Source: GCA-003244245 sp036266995 (lineage in GTDB: Bacteria; Actinomycetota; Actinomycetes; Mycobacteriales; Pseudonocardiaceae). Taken from it: a stretch of 64,000 nucleotides of DNA. This document shows positions 25,841 to 35,431 of the stretch, in pieces. The position numbers were made by a program, and so were the translations under genes. The number at the start of each line of letters is the position of its first letter. Within the stretch, counting starts at the first letter, position 1. The notes beneath the pieces were generated by a model. The model was not told the DNA's origin and did no database searches. It worked only from the letters and a program-made list of their open reading frames with translations. The stretch is taken from positions 13,953 to 77,952 of the forward strand of contig DATAWX010000165.1 of NCBI GenBank assembly GCA_036266995.1, read 5' to 3'.

Positions 25841-26781
25841 GAGGCGGCGTCGACCGCGACGCCGCCATCGTCGGCAGGCTCCGGCGCCTTGCGAGCGCGG
25901 ACCCGTCGTTGGGCTGGGCGTGGCGGCGCGGGTGGGGTGGCGGATAGCGGCGCGGGCGCGCCGCCGCCCATGATGATCTCAGCGAAGGTCGCCATCGCCT
26001 CGTCCAGCTGTGCGGTGTAACGCGTCTCGGACTCTTGGTTGGCCTGGCGGACCAGGCCGGACAGCGAGTCCAGGTCGGGGCGGTGGGCCAGCGCGCCATC
26101 CAGCGCCCCTAGGCGCTCGGTCACCGAGCCGATCCGGCCACCGACGCCTTCTTCCAGCGCATCGAGCCGGGTGGACAGGACCTCGAGCCGCTGGGTAACC
26201 GATTCCAGCGCACCCGCCAGCGACTCCTGCACGCCCTTGTCGACCTCGTCGAGCCGGCTCCGCAGCCCCGTCTCGGTGCTTCCGATCTGCTCGCGTACCG
26301 GCCCGTGCACGGCGGCGGGCAGCCCGTCGAGCCTGGCGTCCTGCCGGTCGAGGTGGTGATCCAGGTCATCGATCCGCTTGTGCAAGCCGGCGATCCGGTC
26401 CTCCAGACCGTCCATCCGGCCGGCGACGCCCTCGAATCGGCCGGCCATCCCGTCCAGCCGTCCCCCCAGCTCGGCGAACGGTGTGGCCAGCTTGTCCACG
26501 ATCGACTCGACCGCCCGGCACAGCCCGGCGATAACGCTGTCCTGGGCTTCCAGCTTCGACAGTGCTTCATCGACCCGTTCGGCCAGCACACTGACCTCGG
26601 TGCGGTCCGGCATCTCCGAGAGCCGCTTGCGCACCGAGCCCAGCGACTCCAGCGGAGCCAGCCGGGCGTGGATCTCGTCCAGCGCATCGAAGATCTGCTG
26701 CTGCTCGCTGTCGCGGATCTCGGCGGCGCGCACGAGCATGCTGCGCATCCGATCGAAGGATTGCGTCGCTGTGTTGGTCAC
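25837..26781 (-). CDS. Coiled-coil protein of unknown function
   Basis: A 314-residue protein made almost entirely of amphipathic helix. Repeats of the type GRLDGMAGRFEGVAGRMDGL and RLDALEEGVGGRIGSVTERL occur at about residues 105-240, suggesting a long coiled coil or apolipoprotein-like helix. The C-terminus is Pro/Ala-rich and then basic (PAQRRVRARK). There is no signal peptide. Similar proteins occur in other actinobacteria without known function. The stop is provided by the 40-bp repeat. Confidence 0.72.
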   Translation of the reverse strand: MTNTATQSFDRMRSMLVRAAEIRDSEQQQIFDALDEIHARLAPLESLGSVRKRLSEMPDRTEVSVLAERVDEALSKLEAQDSVIAGLCRAVESIVDKLATPFAELGGRLDGMAGRFEGVAGRMDGLEDRIAGLHKRIDDLDHHLDRQDARLDGLPAAVHGPVREQIGSTETGLRSRLDEVDKGVQESLAGALESVTQRLEVLSTRLDALEEGVGGRIGSVTERLGALDGALAHRPDLDSLSGLVRQANQESETRYTAQLDEAMATFAEIIMGGGAPAPLSATPPAPPRPAQRRVRARKAPEPADDGGVAVDAAS

Positions 26782-26920
26782 GGGCTTTGCCTTCGCTAAG
26801 GGGAACGGACCGATCCTGGTGGGCGCGAATCCTAGCCATCCCGCCGGCGGCTACAGCAACCGGGAGACCACGCTGTGCAGTGGTGATCCGCCAGCGGTCG
26901 CAGAATGCGGCGGGGGGTAT

Positions 26921-28141
26921 TCAGTGCACGTGTAGCCGGTCTTCGAAACCACCGACGAGGACCCGCCAGGACGCCGCTTCGGCGTCGAAGGGCGCGCTGG
27001 GCGCCAGCCGGGTCGGGTCCGGCCGGACCAGGAAGGAGACCAGCCAGCCCAGCGGTTCGGAACTGGCCAGCGCCTTGTCCGCGGCGTCGGATCCAGCCCA
27101 CTGTTCGGCGTCGGTGATCAGTTCCACGGCCAGTTCGAGCTGCCCGGGATCCACCGTCTCGGGGCCGCCGCCGAGGTCGTCGGCCAGGCCGGCGAGCACG
27201 TAGCTGTTGCCGTCGTCGACCGCCACCGCCAGTTCGCGGTCCTGCGCGCGTTTGGTCACCTGCGGCCAGGTGGACACCGCGTCGAGGTCGTGGCCCTGCG
27301 GGTGATCGGTGAGGTAGCGGACCAGCGCGCGCGGCGAGGTGAAGACGTCGATGCGCCCGCTGCTGCCGAGAAAGACCGGCGCGTCGTCGAGGTAGCAGCG
27401 CAGCGTGTAGTGATCGCCCAGGTCGCTGATGATCCGGATCGGGTCGATGCCGACCTCTGACCAGAACGTCAATGCGGGATCGCCGGCGATCTCACCTGCC
27501 GCCACGGCCTGCGCCTCGACGACGGACTGCTCCTCGGACGCTTGGGCCTCGGACAGTTCCGTCTCCGCCGCGTCCAAGGCCGCCGCGTCGACCTCGGGAC
27601 TGCGAATCACCCCATCGACGGCATCGATCACCTCGTCCCACCGCTGCGCGATCACGTCACACAGCGCATCCCAGTGCCGCTTGCCGTCCCGGCCGCCGAA
27701 GGCCAGCGGGCCGCCGTCGAGCATGGAGAACCCGGCAGTGGAGTCGAGCACATCTGCGACCACGTCCAGACCGCAGACATCGGCCAGTGAGCGTGCGATG
27801 GACACCACGTCGGCGAGCTCGCCGATCACCCAGGTATCCGGCGACTGCGCGACCAGCTCGGGCACTCCGACCAGGTCGTAACGGCGGGTGTCCACCGGCC
27901 GCAGGTCAGCCGCGGGCAACCGCGGTACCAGGGGCCAGGCCGGATGGTCGGCCAGGTCGTGGACACCGGTGGTACGCACGAAACCGACCAGTTCCGCGAC
28001 GCTGGCGAAGGCGAACAGATTCTCGTCGTCGCCCAGGAACGCCTCCCATTCCTCACCGTCGGCGCGCCAGCGCGGCGCCCACAGCGTCACCAAGTCCCCA
28101 GCGGTCACCGAGAGCTCGATCGGCACAATGTCCGCAGCCAT
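26921..28141 (-). CDS. Conserved actinobacterial acidic protein of unknown function
   Basis: A 406-residue acidic soluble protein. The ATG at 28141 gives the family-like N-terminus MAADIVPIELSVTAGDLVTLW followed by WEAFLGDDENLFAF. The C-terminal part has a second repeat of this motif class (YLDDAPVFLGSSGRIDVFTS at about residue 260). I recall close actinobacterial relatives labelled primosomal protein, but I see no motif that supports a replication role. It contains no membrane segment or known catalytic signature. Confidence 0.68.
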   Translation of the reverse strand: MAADIVPIELSVTAGDLVTLWAPRWRADGEEWEAFLGDDENLFAFASVAELVGFVRTTGVHDLADHPAWPLVPRLPAADLRPVDTRRYDLVGVPELVAQSPDTWVIGELADVVSIARSLADVCGLDVVADVLDSTAGFSMLDGGPLAFGGRDGKRHWDALCDVIAQRWDEVIDAVDGVIRSPEVDAAALDAAETELSEAQASEEQSVVEAQAVAAGEIAGDPALTFWSEVGIDPIRIISDLGDHYTLRCYLDDAPVFLGSSGRIDVFTSPRALVRYLTDHPQGHDLDAVSTWPQVTKRAQDRELAVAVDDGNSYVLAGLADDLGGGPETVDPGQLELAVELITDAEQWAGSDAADKALASSEPLGWLVSFLVRPDPTRLAPSAPFDAEAASWRVLVGGFEDRLHVH

Positions 28142-28163
28142 GCGCGGCAGCGTAATCCCCGGG

Positions 28164-28763
28164 TCAGCGCCCGGTCCGCCAGCCGTCGAGGTTGGCGCGG
28201 ATCGCGGTCTCGAACAGCTCACCGGGGGCCCCGGCGCCAGCCGGTATCGCGCAGCCCAGCTCCAGTGACACCAGGCCGTGCACGTTGGCCCACAGTGCGG
28301 TGGCGATGCGCATCGGGTCGGCGTCGCGCAGCTGACCCGCCGCGACCGCCCTGCGCACCGCGTCGAGCAGTGGGGCGAAGGTGGCCTCGGCATGTCCGTA
28401 ATCCTCCGGAGCGGGCTCGAAGCCGGGCACTGGGGAACCGAACATCACCGCGTACAGATGTGGGTCGGCCAGCGCGCTGGCCCGGTAGGCGTGGCCGAGT
28501 GCGAGGAGGTCGGCCAGCGGATCGTCCGACGGTGTCACCAGGTCCAGATGGGCCGCGAACCTGGTGAACGCTTCGACGAACAGGCCCCGAAGGATCCCCG
28601 GTTTTCCGCCGAACAGGGCGTACACCGCGCTGGTCGAAGTACCCGCAGCGGCAGCGAGCCGGCGCAGGCTCAGCGCGTCCGGACCCTCGGTGGTGAGCAG
28701 CGTCCCCGTGACGTCCAGCAAACGGATCCGCAGGGCATCGTCGTGCAATTTCGGTCTGGCCAC
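28164..28763 (-). CDS. TetR-family regulator (WHG-type C-terminal domain)
   Basis: A 199-residue TetR protein. The helix-turn-helix reads LSLRRLAAAAGTSTSAVYAL (about residues 31-50), followed by FGGKPGILRGL. The C-terminal domain (HAYRASALADPHLYAVMFG, ALWANVHGLVSLELG) is of the WHG type. It is divergent from an FAD oxidoreductase gene, with repeated AACAGTGTT sites between them, and probably represses that operon. Confidence 0.85.
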   Translation of the reverse strand: MARPKLHDDALRIRLLDVTGTLLTTEGPDALSLRRLAAAAGTSTSAVYALFGGKPGILRGLFVEAFTRFAAHLDLVTPSDDPLADLLALGHAYRASALADPHLYAVMFGSPVPGFEPAPEDYGHAEATFAPLLDAVRRAVAAGQLRDADPMRIATALWANVHGLVSLELGCAIPAGAGAPGELFETAIRANLDGWRTGR

Positions 28764-28780
28764 TTGACGACTCTATCGCA

Positions 28781-28803
28781 ACAGTGTTCTATAACAGTGT
28801 TCG
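28781..28803. promoter_or_regulatory. Tandem TetR half-operators
   Basis: AACAGTGTTC occurs twice (28781-28790 and 28794-28803), 13 bp apart. Each 9-bp core AACA-G-TGTT is itself palindromic. It lies between the divergent TetR and FAD oxidoreductase genes. The same AACACTGTT core also occurs inside the 40-bp repeat at 50548. Confidence 0.6.
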
Positions 28804-28821
28804 CAATCCAAGGAGAACATC

Positions 28822-30294
28822 ATGAGCTGGACGTATGATGCCGGCGGGGCCTTGGGGAATCGCTCCTCGTCCGGCGACACCGCGCACGCCGTTGTCATCG
28901 GCGCCAGCATGGCCGGTTTGCTGACCGCGCGGGTGCTCGCCAACCACTTCGCGCGGGTGACCATCGTCGAGCGCGACGCGCTGAGCGACAGCGCCCAGAC
29001 TCGCAAGGGTGTCCCGCAGGGGCGCATGCTGCATGCGCTGATGCCCCGGGGCCTGCAGATCGTCGAGCGGCTGTTCCCCGGCTACTGCCACGAGCTGGAG
29101 GCCGCCGGGGCGGTGCCCGTCTGCATCCCCACTGACTCGCTCATCCTGACGCCCGCTGGCTGGCTGCCCCGTCAGGTCGCCGGGTGGCCCATGTTGTCGG
29201 CCAGCCGGCCGCTGTTCGAGTGGGCCGTGCACCGGCGGCTGAAGGAACTGCCGGGTGTGACGATCCTCGATCGCCACGACGTGGCGGCGCTGCTGACCTC
29301 GTCCGACGGTCGGCAGGTCACCGGCGTGACGCTACGTCGGCTAGATGAAGTGGGCACTCACCAGCTCAACGCAGACCTCGTAGTCGACGCCAGCGGCCGC
29401 GGCTCCCGTGCTTCGGTCTGGCTCTCAGAGGGTGGTTACGGCGCGCCGGCCAAGACGCAGGTTGACCCGAACATCGCCTACGCCTCCCGGATCTACCGCA
29501 TCCCAGACGGGTTCAGCGCGGACTGGAAGGTGGTGATGCTGACTTCCAAACCGCCGTCGATGCCGTGCACCGGCTACCTGTTCCCGATCGAGGACGGCCA
29601 GTGGATGGTGGCGCTAATGGGAGCCGCCGGGCAGCATCCGCCCACCGACGAGGCCGGTTTCGCCGCCTTCACCCGCAGCCTTCGCCACCCGGTCATCGCG
29701 GACGTGCTGGCGGCGGCCGAGCCGGTCACCCCGATCCGAGGCTACCGCGGCACGTCCAACCGGCAGTGGCACTTCGAGCGCATGCCCCGCTGGCCGGAGC
29801 GGTTCGTCGTGCTCGGTGACGCTGTCTGCGCGTTCAACCCGATCTACGGCCAAGGCATGAGTACGGCTGCCGTCGCCGCCGAGACCTTGGATGCCTGCTT
29901 GCGCGAGCAACGGCACCGGCGCCCCGTTGAGGACCTCGACGGCTTGGCCCGCCGCTTTCAGCGCCGGCTGGCCCGCCGCAACGCCGACCCGTGGATGTTG
30001 TCAACGGGGGAGGACCTGCGCTACCCGACCACCACGGGCATGCCCGTGACCGCCGCAACGCGGCTGCTGCACCGTTACCTCGACGAAGTTGGGGTCACCG
30101 CTACGCGCGACCTCGCCACTGCCCACACCTTCGCAAAGGTGATAGTCATGCTGGCCCGCCCAACGTCGCTGTTCGCCCCACGGGTCCTCGCCGCTGTGGC
30201 CCGGACCCTGCGAACCCCGACCCGAGCCGATAGCGACGATTTTTCCCCGAAGTCCGCGTCGCCGGGCCGTCCGGTCGTGCCGGTAGCCCGCTGA
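28822..30294 (+). CDS. FAD-dependent oxidoreductase (aromatic-hydroxylase type)
   Basis: A 490-residue flavoprotein. The dinucleotide-binding motif is HAVVIGASMAGLLTARVLA (about residues 23-41) with FAD ribose-binding VERDAL. A VVDASGRGSRASVWL segment is at about residue 185. The second FAD motif is FVVLGDAVCAFNPIYGQGMS. This fits the single-component FAD monooxygenase family; the substrate is unknown. The stop overlaps the ATG of the next hydrolase gene (TGATG), making an operon. A strong AAGGAGA precedes the start. It is probably repressed by the divergent TetR. Confidence 0.8.
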   Translation: MSWTYDAGGALGNRSSSGDTAHAVVIGASMAGLLTARVLANHFARVTIVERDALSDSAQTRKGVPQGRMLHALMPRGLQIVERLFPGYCHELEAAGAVPVCIPTDSLILTPAGWLPRQVAGWPMLSASRPLFEWAVHRRLKELPGVTILDRHDVAALLTSSDGRQVTGVTLRRLDEVGTHQLNADLVVDASGRGSRASVWLSEGGYGAPAKTQVDPNIAYASRIYRIPDGFSADWKVVMLTSKPPSMPCTGYLFPIEDGQWMVALMGAAGQHPPTDEAGFAAFTRSLRHPVIADVLAAAEPVTPIRGYRGTSNRQWHFERMPRWPERFVVLGDAVCAFNPIYGQGMSTAAVAAETLDACLREQRHRRPVEDLDGLARRFQRRLARRNADPWMLSTGEDLRYPTTTGMPVTAATRLLHRYLDEVGVTATRDLATAHTFAKVIVMLARPTSLFAPRVLAAVARTLRTPTRADSDDFSPKSASPGRPVVPVAR

Positions 30295-31157
30295 TGACTG
30301 CCAGCGAGCAGCTCGTATCGGTCAGCACTGCGGCGGTCACCGTCGACGGGGTCCGCAGTCCGTACCTCCAGGCCGGGCCAACCGACACCGCTGAGGCGGT
30401 CGTGTTCGTGCACGGCAATCCGGGTCCGGCGGCCGACTGGCGGCGCCTGGTCGCCCGCACCGGCGCGTTCGCCCGTGCGGTCGCGCCCGACCTGCCGGGC
30501 TACGGGGACGCCGACAAACCCGATCGCTTCGCCTACACCGTCGACGGTTACGCCCGCCATCTCGGCCGGATCCTCGACCAGCTCGACATCGGCCGTGCCC
30601 ACCTGGTGTTGCACGACTTCGGCGGCCCGTGGGGTCTGACCTGGGCGGCCGAGCACCCGGACCGGTTCGCCAGTGTCACCCTGGTCAACTGCGGTGTGCT
30701 GCGCGACTACCGCTGGCACTACCTGGCCCGCATCTGGCGGACCCCGGTGCTCGGTGAGGCCTTCATGCGAATGAGTACCTTCCCGGCGGTGCGGCTGCTG
30801 TTGCGCCACGGCAACCCGCGTGGGTTGCCGCTCGATGTGCTCCGGCGCATGTACCGCGACTACAAGGATCCCGCTGTCCAACTCGCCGTGCTGCGGCTCT
30901 ACCGCGCCACCGACCTCGCAGAAGGCGCAGAGCAGCTGCACCACCGATTGCGGTCGCTTGATCGCCCGGCGCTGGTCGTGTGGGGGGCCCGCGACCCGTA
31001 CCTGCCGGTGCGCTACGCGCAACGCCAACGCGAGACCTTCCCTCGCGCCGAGGTGGTGCTGCTCCCCGACAGCGGCCATTGGCCGATGATCGACCACCCG
31101 GTGGCCGTCGAACAGCCCGTGCTGAAGTTCCTCCGCGCGATGTTTGGCGCATTTTAG
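30294..31157 (+). CDS. Alpha/beta hydrolase with Asp nucleophile
   Basis: A 287-residue alpha/beta hydrolase. The oxyanion motif is HGNPGPAADW (about residues 40-49). The nucleophile elbow is LHDFGGPWG (about residue 103), with Asp rather than Ser, as in haloalkane dehalogenases and epoxide hydrolases. The catalytic His is in DSGHWPMIDHP near residue 262. It is coupled to the upstream FAD enzyme, so it may act on the oxidised product. The C-terminus overlaps the convergent punA gene by 4 bp. Confidence 0.82.
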   Translation: MTASEQLVSVSTAAVTVDGVRSPYLQAGPTDTAEAVVFVHGNPGPAADWRRLVARTGAFARAVAPDLPGYGDADKPDRFAYTVDGYARHLGRILDQLDIGRAHLVLHDFGGPWGLTWAAEHPDRFASVTLVNCGVLRDYRWHYLARIWRTPVLGEAFMRMSTFPAVRLLLRHGNPRGLPLDVLRRMYRDYKDPAVQLAVLRLYRATDLAEGAEQLHHRLRSLDRPALVVWGARDPYLPVRYAQRQRETFPRAEVVLLPDSGHWPMIDHPVAVEQPVLKFLRAMFGAF

Positions 31158-31960
31158 AGCCGGGTGATTAGCGAGCGCAGAAGGGTGCCCATTCGGGTGG
31201 CGGCGGTGGCGGCGGTGGTGAGGATGTCTTCGGGGTTCAGGGGGGCTGGGGTTTGGCCGGCGGCTAGGTTGGTGACCAGTGAGATGCCCAGCACTTCGGC
31301 GCCCTCGGCGCGTGCGGCGATCGCCTCCAGGACGGTGGACATCCCGACCAGCTGCGCTCCCAGCATGCCCAACATGCGGATCTCGGCCGGTGTTTCGAAG
31401 TGCGGACCGGGGACCCCGGCGTAGACGCCTTCGACCAGGCGCGGGTCGATCTCCCGTGCCAGCGCGCGCAACCGGGGTGAGTAGGTGTCGGTGAGGTCGA
31501 CGAACCGGGGCCCGACCAGCGGGGAGGTCGCGGTGAGATTGAGGTGGTCGGAGATCAGCACCGGCTGGCCGACCGCCAGGCCTTCGGCGATGCCGCCAGC
31601 CGCGTTGGTGAGCACCACCACCCGCGCTCCCGCGGCACAGGCGGTGCGCACCCCGTGCGCCACCTGCGCCGCGCCATGGCCTTCGTAGCCATGCGTGCGA
31701 CCGAGCAGCACGAGGACCCGGCGCTTCCCTCGGGCCCCGCTGAGCTGCACCGACCGGGCCGTCCCGGCGTGCCCGATGACCTGCGGCGTCACGAACCCCG
31801 GCAGCGAGGCGACCGGGATCTCGACCGCGGGTGCACCCAACACGTCAGCCGCGGCGCGCCAGCCGCTGCCCAGCACCACCGCGACGTCGTGCGCGGGCGC
31901 CCCGGTGCGTTCGGCCAGCACCGCGGCGGCATCTCGGGCCAGCTGTGCCGGGTCAGTCAC
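31154..31960 (-). CDS. punA: Purine nucleoside phosphorylase
   Basis: A 268-residue trimeric-type purine nucleoside phosphorylase in purine salvage. Motifs include VVLGSGWRAA, LGRTHGYEGHGAAQVAHGVR, VVLTNAAGGI, ISDHLNLTATSPLVGPRF and GVYAGVPGPHFETPAEIRML. The substrate-binding VGMSTVLEAIAAR and SLVTNLAAG are near the C-terminus. The length is normal. Confidence 0.93.
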   Translation of the reverse strand: MTDPAQLARDAAAVLAERTGAPAHDVAVVLGSGWRAAADVLGAPAVEIPVASLPGFVTPQVIGHAGTARSVQLSGARGKRRVLVLLGRTHGYEGHGAAQVAHGVRTACAAGARVVVLTNAAGGIAEGLAVGQPVLISDHLNLTATSPLVGPRFVDLTDTYSPRLRALAREIDPRLVEGVYAGVPGPHFETPAEIRMLGMLGAQLVGMSTVLEAIAARAEGAEVLGISLVTNLAAGQTPAPLNPEDILTTAATAATRMGTLLRSLITRL

Positions 31961-31992
31961 GACCGGCAGCCTAGGGTCACATCACCGTTGAG

Positions 31993-33684
31993 CTACGGGC
32001 CGGGAGCGAACTCCGCCACCACCGGCTCGAACAGTTTCATCCGCCCCGCGCCCTCGCGCTCGGTCGGCACGGTGACCGAGACCATCCACAGGTCTGCCTT
32101 CACTGGGAGCAGCCGTAGATAGGTGGTGCGGCGCAGCTCACCGCCCTCCTGGGTGCGGAACGTGGTTTCCAGCGCACCGCCGGACAGGTTCTCTCGCTGG
32201 GTCTCGACGAGCTCGGGCACTGCCTGCGCCAGTCTGCGCAGGTAGCCGGTCAGGTATTGGTCGACACCGACACCGGCCAGCGCGCCGGTGAGCCGCTCCA
32301 CGGCGATGACCTCCGAGCCGTCCGGAGAGACGAAGCGCGCCAAGGTGTCCGGGCTCGGTCCGAGCGCCCGTTGCTCGAGGAACTCCGGCCAGTCCTGCGC
32401 CACGGTGATCGTGAACCGGGCCGGCGGGGCGCCGTCGGGCTCGGGGATCTGAATCGCTCTGGGAGTGAGCACCACGTCATCCGGGCTCGGGCCCACCGCG
32501 GCATGGGCGCCCAGTTTGGGCACGGGTGCCCGGCCGACGGCCACCCGGACGGCCCCGAAGCCGGTGATCGCGGCGCCGCAGAACAGCACCGCGGCCAGGA
32601 TCCACACGATTGCTCTGCGTGTGGCGCCGGTGTCTTTGCCTCGACGTGCCGCGGCGTGGCCCTTGGCGGTGTGCGGCTCAACGCCCGGTGCCACGGCGAA
32701 GGGCAGCGGGCCTGGGTCAGTTGCGAGCTGCCCGGTCCGTCGGTGGGGCGTCTCGGCGGGCGCCGCTGGGCTGTTGTCCGCCACCCGCCTCGGGGCGCTC
32801 AGAGGGGCGTCCACCGGCGCGAGAGGGCCGGTGGTCTCGGCGGCGCGCATCGCTGATCGGTGATCAGCCGACTCGGGTGGCGCCCCCAGCAGCTGGCGCA
32901 CCTGCGATAGTGGAATCCGGCGTGTCGGGTCCTTGACCATCAACCCGCTGATCACCTTGGCGAGCGGTCCAGAACATGACGCCGTGGGCACCTCGTCGTG
33001 CACCACCGCGGCCACCGTCGCCATCGCGGTGCCCGCGTCGTAGGGGGGCCTGCCCTCGACCGCGGCGAACAGCGTCGCGCCGAGCCCCCACAGGTCTGCC
33101 GCGGGGTTGATCGGCCCACCGGAGGCGATCTCCGGAGCGATGTAAGCCGGGGAGCCCAGCATCAGACCGGTAGCGGTCAACGTCTGATCGGCTGGATTGC
33201 GGGCGATTCCGAAGTCGGTGAGCTTGATCCGGCCGTCGTGTGCCATCAGGACGTTGCCGGGTTTGACGTCGCGGTGGGTGATGCCCGCGGCGTGCGCGGC
33301 CTGCAGCGCGGCGGCTACCGCGGCCCCGATCGCGATCACCCGATGCGGCGGCAGCGGACCGTCGCGCAACAACTCCGCCAGGCTGGCCGACGCCACCAGT
33401 TCCATCACCACGAAGGGCGCGGCGCCTTCCCGGGCCACGTCGTAGAGGGTCACCACGTTGGGGTGCGATAGCGCGGCGATCGCTCTGGCCTCCCGCAACG
33501 ACCGCTCGCGCAGCGCGTCCGCCTCGGCGTCCGGGATGCCGGGCGGCAGCAGCACCTCCTTGACCGCGACCGGGCGCCCGAGTACTTCGTCGTGCGCGGA
33601 CCACACCGTGCCCATGGTTCCCCGGCCCAGCACCGCGCCGAGCCGGTAGCGCCCGGCCACCAAGCGGGGTGCGGCGTTGGTCAC
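31993..33684 (-). CDS. Ser/Thr protein kinase with extracytoplasmic domain
   Basis: A 563-residue PknB-like kinase. The kinase domain covers about residues 9-270: Gly loop GRGTMGTVW, VAVKEV, catalytic HRDVKPGN (near residue 143), DFGIA and APEI. A Pro/Ala-rich juxtamembrane linker is followed by one membrane helix (IVWILAAVLFCGAAITGFGA, near residue 390) and an extracytoplasmic domain of about 150 residues with no PASTA signature. The GTG at 33684 was chosen because longer frames overlap the divergent mutase gene. The signal it senses is unknown. Confidence 0.88.
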   Translation of the reverse strand: MTNAAPRLVAGRYRLGAVLGRGTMGTVWSAHDEVLGRPVAVKEVLLPPGIPDAEADALRERSLREARAIAALSHPNVVTLYDVAREGAAPFVVMELVASASLAELLRDGPLPPHRVIAIGAAVAAALQAAHAAGITHRDVKPGNVLMAHDGRIKLTDFGIARNPADQTLTATGLMLGSPAYIAPEIASGGPINPAADLWGLGATLFAAVEGRPPYDAGTAMATVAAVVHDEVPTASCSGPLAKVISGLMVKDPTRRIPLSQVRQLLGAPPESADHRSAMRAAETTGPLAPVDAPLSAPRRVADNSPAAPAETPHRRTGQLATDPGPLPFAVAPGVEPHTAKGHAAARRGKDTGATRRAIVWILAAVLFCGAAITGFGAVRVAVGRAPVPKLGAHAAVGPSPDDVVLTPRAIQIPEPDGAPPARFTITVAQDWPEFLEQRALGPSPDTLARFVSPDGSEVIAVERLTGALAGVGVDQYLTGYLRRLAQAVPELVETQRENLSGGALETTFRTQEGGELRRTTYLRLLPVKADLWMVSVTVPTEREGAGRMKLFEPVVAEFAPGP

Positions 33685-33737
33685 GGCACCATGATGCCCT
33701 GCGTCGTGGTCACCGCCTGCGTGTGTATACAGATGTG

Positions 33738-35345
33738 GTGGCCGATGATACATCCCCGAACACCGCCCCGAAGACGGCGCAGTCGGGCTTCGTGGTCAAG
33801 CCGGTGTATCACGCGGCGGACGTCGCGGACGGGTTGGCGCAGCGGCTGGGCGAGCCGGGGGAGTTCCCGTTCACCCGTGGCGTGTATCCCGGCATGTACA
33901 CCCAGCGTCGATGGACGATGCGCCAGTACGCCGGCTACGGCAGCGCCGTCGAGTCCAACGCCCGCTACCGGCAGCTCCTGCGGGCCGGGCAGACCGGTCT
34001 GTCGGTGGCGTTCGACCTGCCCACGCAGATGGGATATGACTCCGACGAGGCGATCGCGCATGGCGAGGTCGGCAACGTCGGCGTCGCCATCGACTCGATC
34101 GACGACATGCGGACGCTGTTCGACGGGATCCCGCTGGATGAGGTGTCCACCTCTATGACGATCAACGCCCCCGCGAGCGTGCTGCTGTTGCTCTATCAAT
34201 TGGTGGGTGAGCAATACGGGGTGCCGGGCTCGAAGCTGACCGGGACGATCCAGAACGACGTGCTCAAGGAGTACATCGCACGGGGTACCTATATCTACCC
34301 GCCGGCGCAGTCCCTGCGGCTCACCGCGGATATCTTCGCCTATTGCCAGGCCGAAATCCCGCACTGGAACACCATCTCGATCTCGGGCTATCACATGGCC
34401 GAGGCGGGTGCGAACCCGGCGCAGGAGATCGCCTTCACGCTGGCCAATGGGGTCCAGTACGTGCAGGCCGCGCTGGACGCCGGGATGGTTGTCGACGAGT
34501 TCGCGCCGCGGTTGTCGTTCTTTTTCGTCTCCCGCACCACGCTGCTGGAGGAGGTGGCCAAGTTCCGGGCCGCCCGGCGAATCTGGGCGCGAATGATGCG
34601 GGAGCGCTTTCATGCGCAACACCCCAGGTCGCTGATGCTGCGATTCCACGCCCAGACCGCCGGCGTGCAGCTCACCGCGCAGCAGCCCGAGGTCAACATG
34701 GTCCGGGTGACCGCGCAGGCGATCGCCGCGATCTTCGGCGGCGCCCAGTCGTTGCACACCAATGCCTACGACGAGGCGATCGCGCTGCCCACTGAAAAGG
34801 CCGCCCGGCTGGCCCTGCGGACCCAGCAGGTGCTGGCCTACGAGACCGATCTGACCTCCACGGTGGATCCCTTCGCCGGCTCCTACGCGGTCGAGGCGAT
34901 GACCGATGAGGTGGAGGCCGCGGCGGTGGCGTTGATCGAAAAAGTCGACGAACTGGGTGGGGCGGTGCACGCTATCGAGGCCGGTTTTCAGAAATCTGAG
35001 ATAGAGAAAACCGCATACCGAACCGCGATGGAGATCGACTCCGGTAACCGGGTGGTGGTCGGGCTCAATCGTTACCGGCTCACCGCCGAGGACCATTACC
35101 AGCCGCTGCGGGTGGATCCGGCGATCGAGGACAGTGCCCGGAAACGGCTTGCCGCCCTACGCTCGTCGCGATCCCTAGTGCAGGTCGATCGGGCCCTGGA
35201 GGAGCTTCGAGGCGCCGCCAAGGACACCGTCGGCAACGTGCTTTACCCGATGAAGCGAGCGCTTGCCGCCCGAGCCACGGTGGGTGAGGTGTGTCACGCG
35301 CTGCGCGACGTCTGGGGTACCTACGTGCCTCCGGACGGGTTCTAA
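33738..35345 (+). CDS. Methylmalonyl-CoA mutase-family large subunit, no B12 domain
   Basis: A protein of about 535 residues matching the acyl-CoA mutase TIM-barrel domain: FTRGVYPGMYTQRRWTMRQY, LSVAFDLPTQMGYDSD, KLTGTIQNDVLKEYIARGTY and ISISGYHMAEAGANPAQEI. The B12-binding domain (DxHxxG) is absent, so a separate small subunit is needed, and none is adjacent. The Tyr in RQYAG and the Arg in SLRLTADIF are those I recall for methylmalonyl-CoA rather than isobutyryl-CoA specificity. GTG 33738 was chosen; the divergent kinase is 53 bp away. The substrate assignment is tentative. Confidence 0.82.
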   Translation: MADDTSPNTAPKTAQSGFVVKPVYHAADVADGLAQRLGEPGEFPFTRGVYPGMYTQRRWTMRQYAGYGSAVESNARYRQLLRAGQTGLSVAFDLPTQMGYDSDEAIAHGEVGNVGVAIDSIDDMRTLFDGIPLDEVSTSMTINAPASVLLLLYQLVGEQYGVPGSKLTGTIQNDVLKEYIARGTYIYPPAQSLRLTADIFAYCQAEIPHWNTISISGYHMAEAGANPAQEIAFTLANGVQYVQAALDAGMVVDEFAPRLSFFFVSRTTLLEEVAKFRAARRIWARMMRERFHAQHPRSLMLRFHAQTAGVQLTAQQPEVNMVRVTAQAIAAIFGGAQSLHTNAYDEAIALPTEKAARLALRTQQVLAYETDLTSTVDPFAGSYAVEAMTDEVEAAAVALIEKVDELGGAVHAIEAGFQKSEIEKTAYRTAMEIDSGNRVVVGLNRYRLTAEDHYQPLRVDPAIEDSARKRLAALRSSRSLVQVDRALEELRGAAKDTVGNVLYPMKRALAARATVGEVCHALRDVWGTYVPPDGF

Positions 35346-35431
35346 GCCGAGGCGGTGAATCACCGTCCGCGACTGATAGGCACAATGTCTCAACGCCGCC
35401 AGGCGTCAGCGACCGCCGCGGGAGGTGCTGG

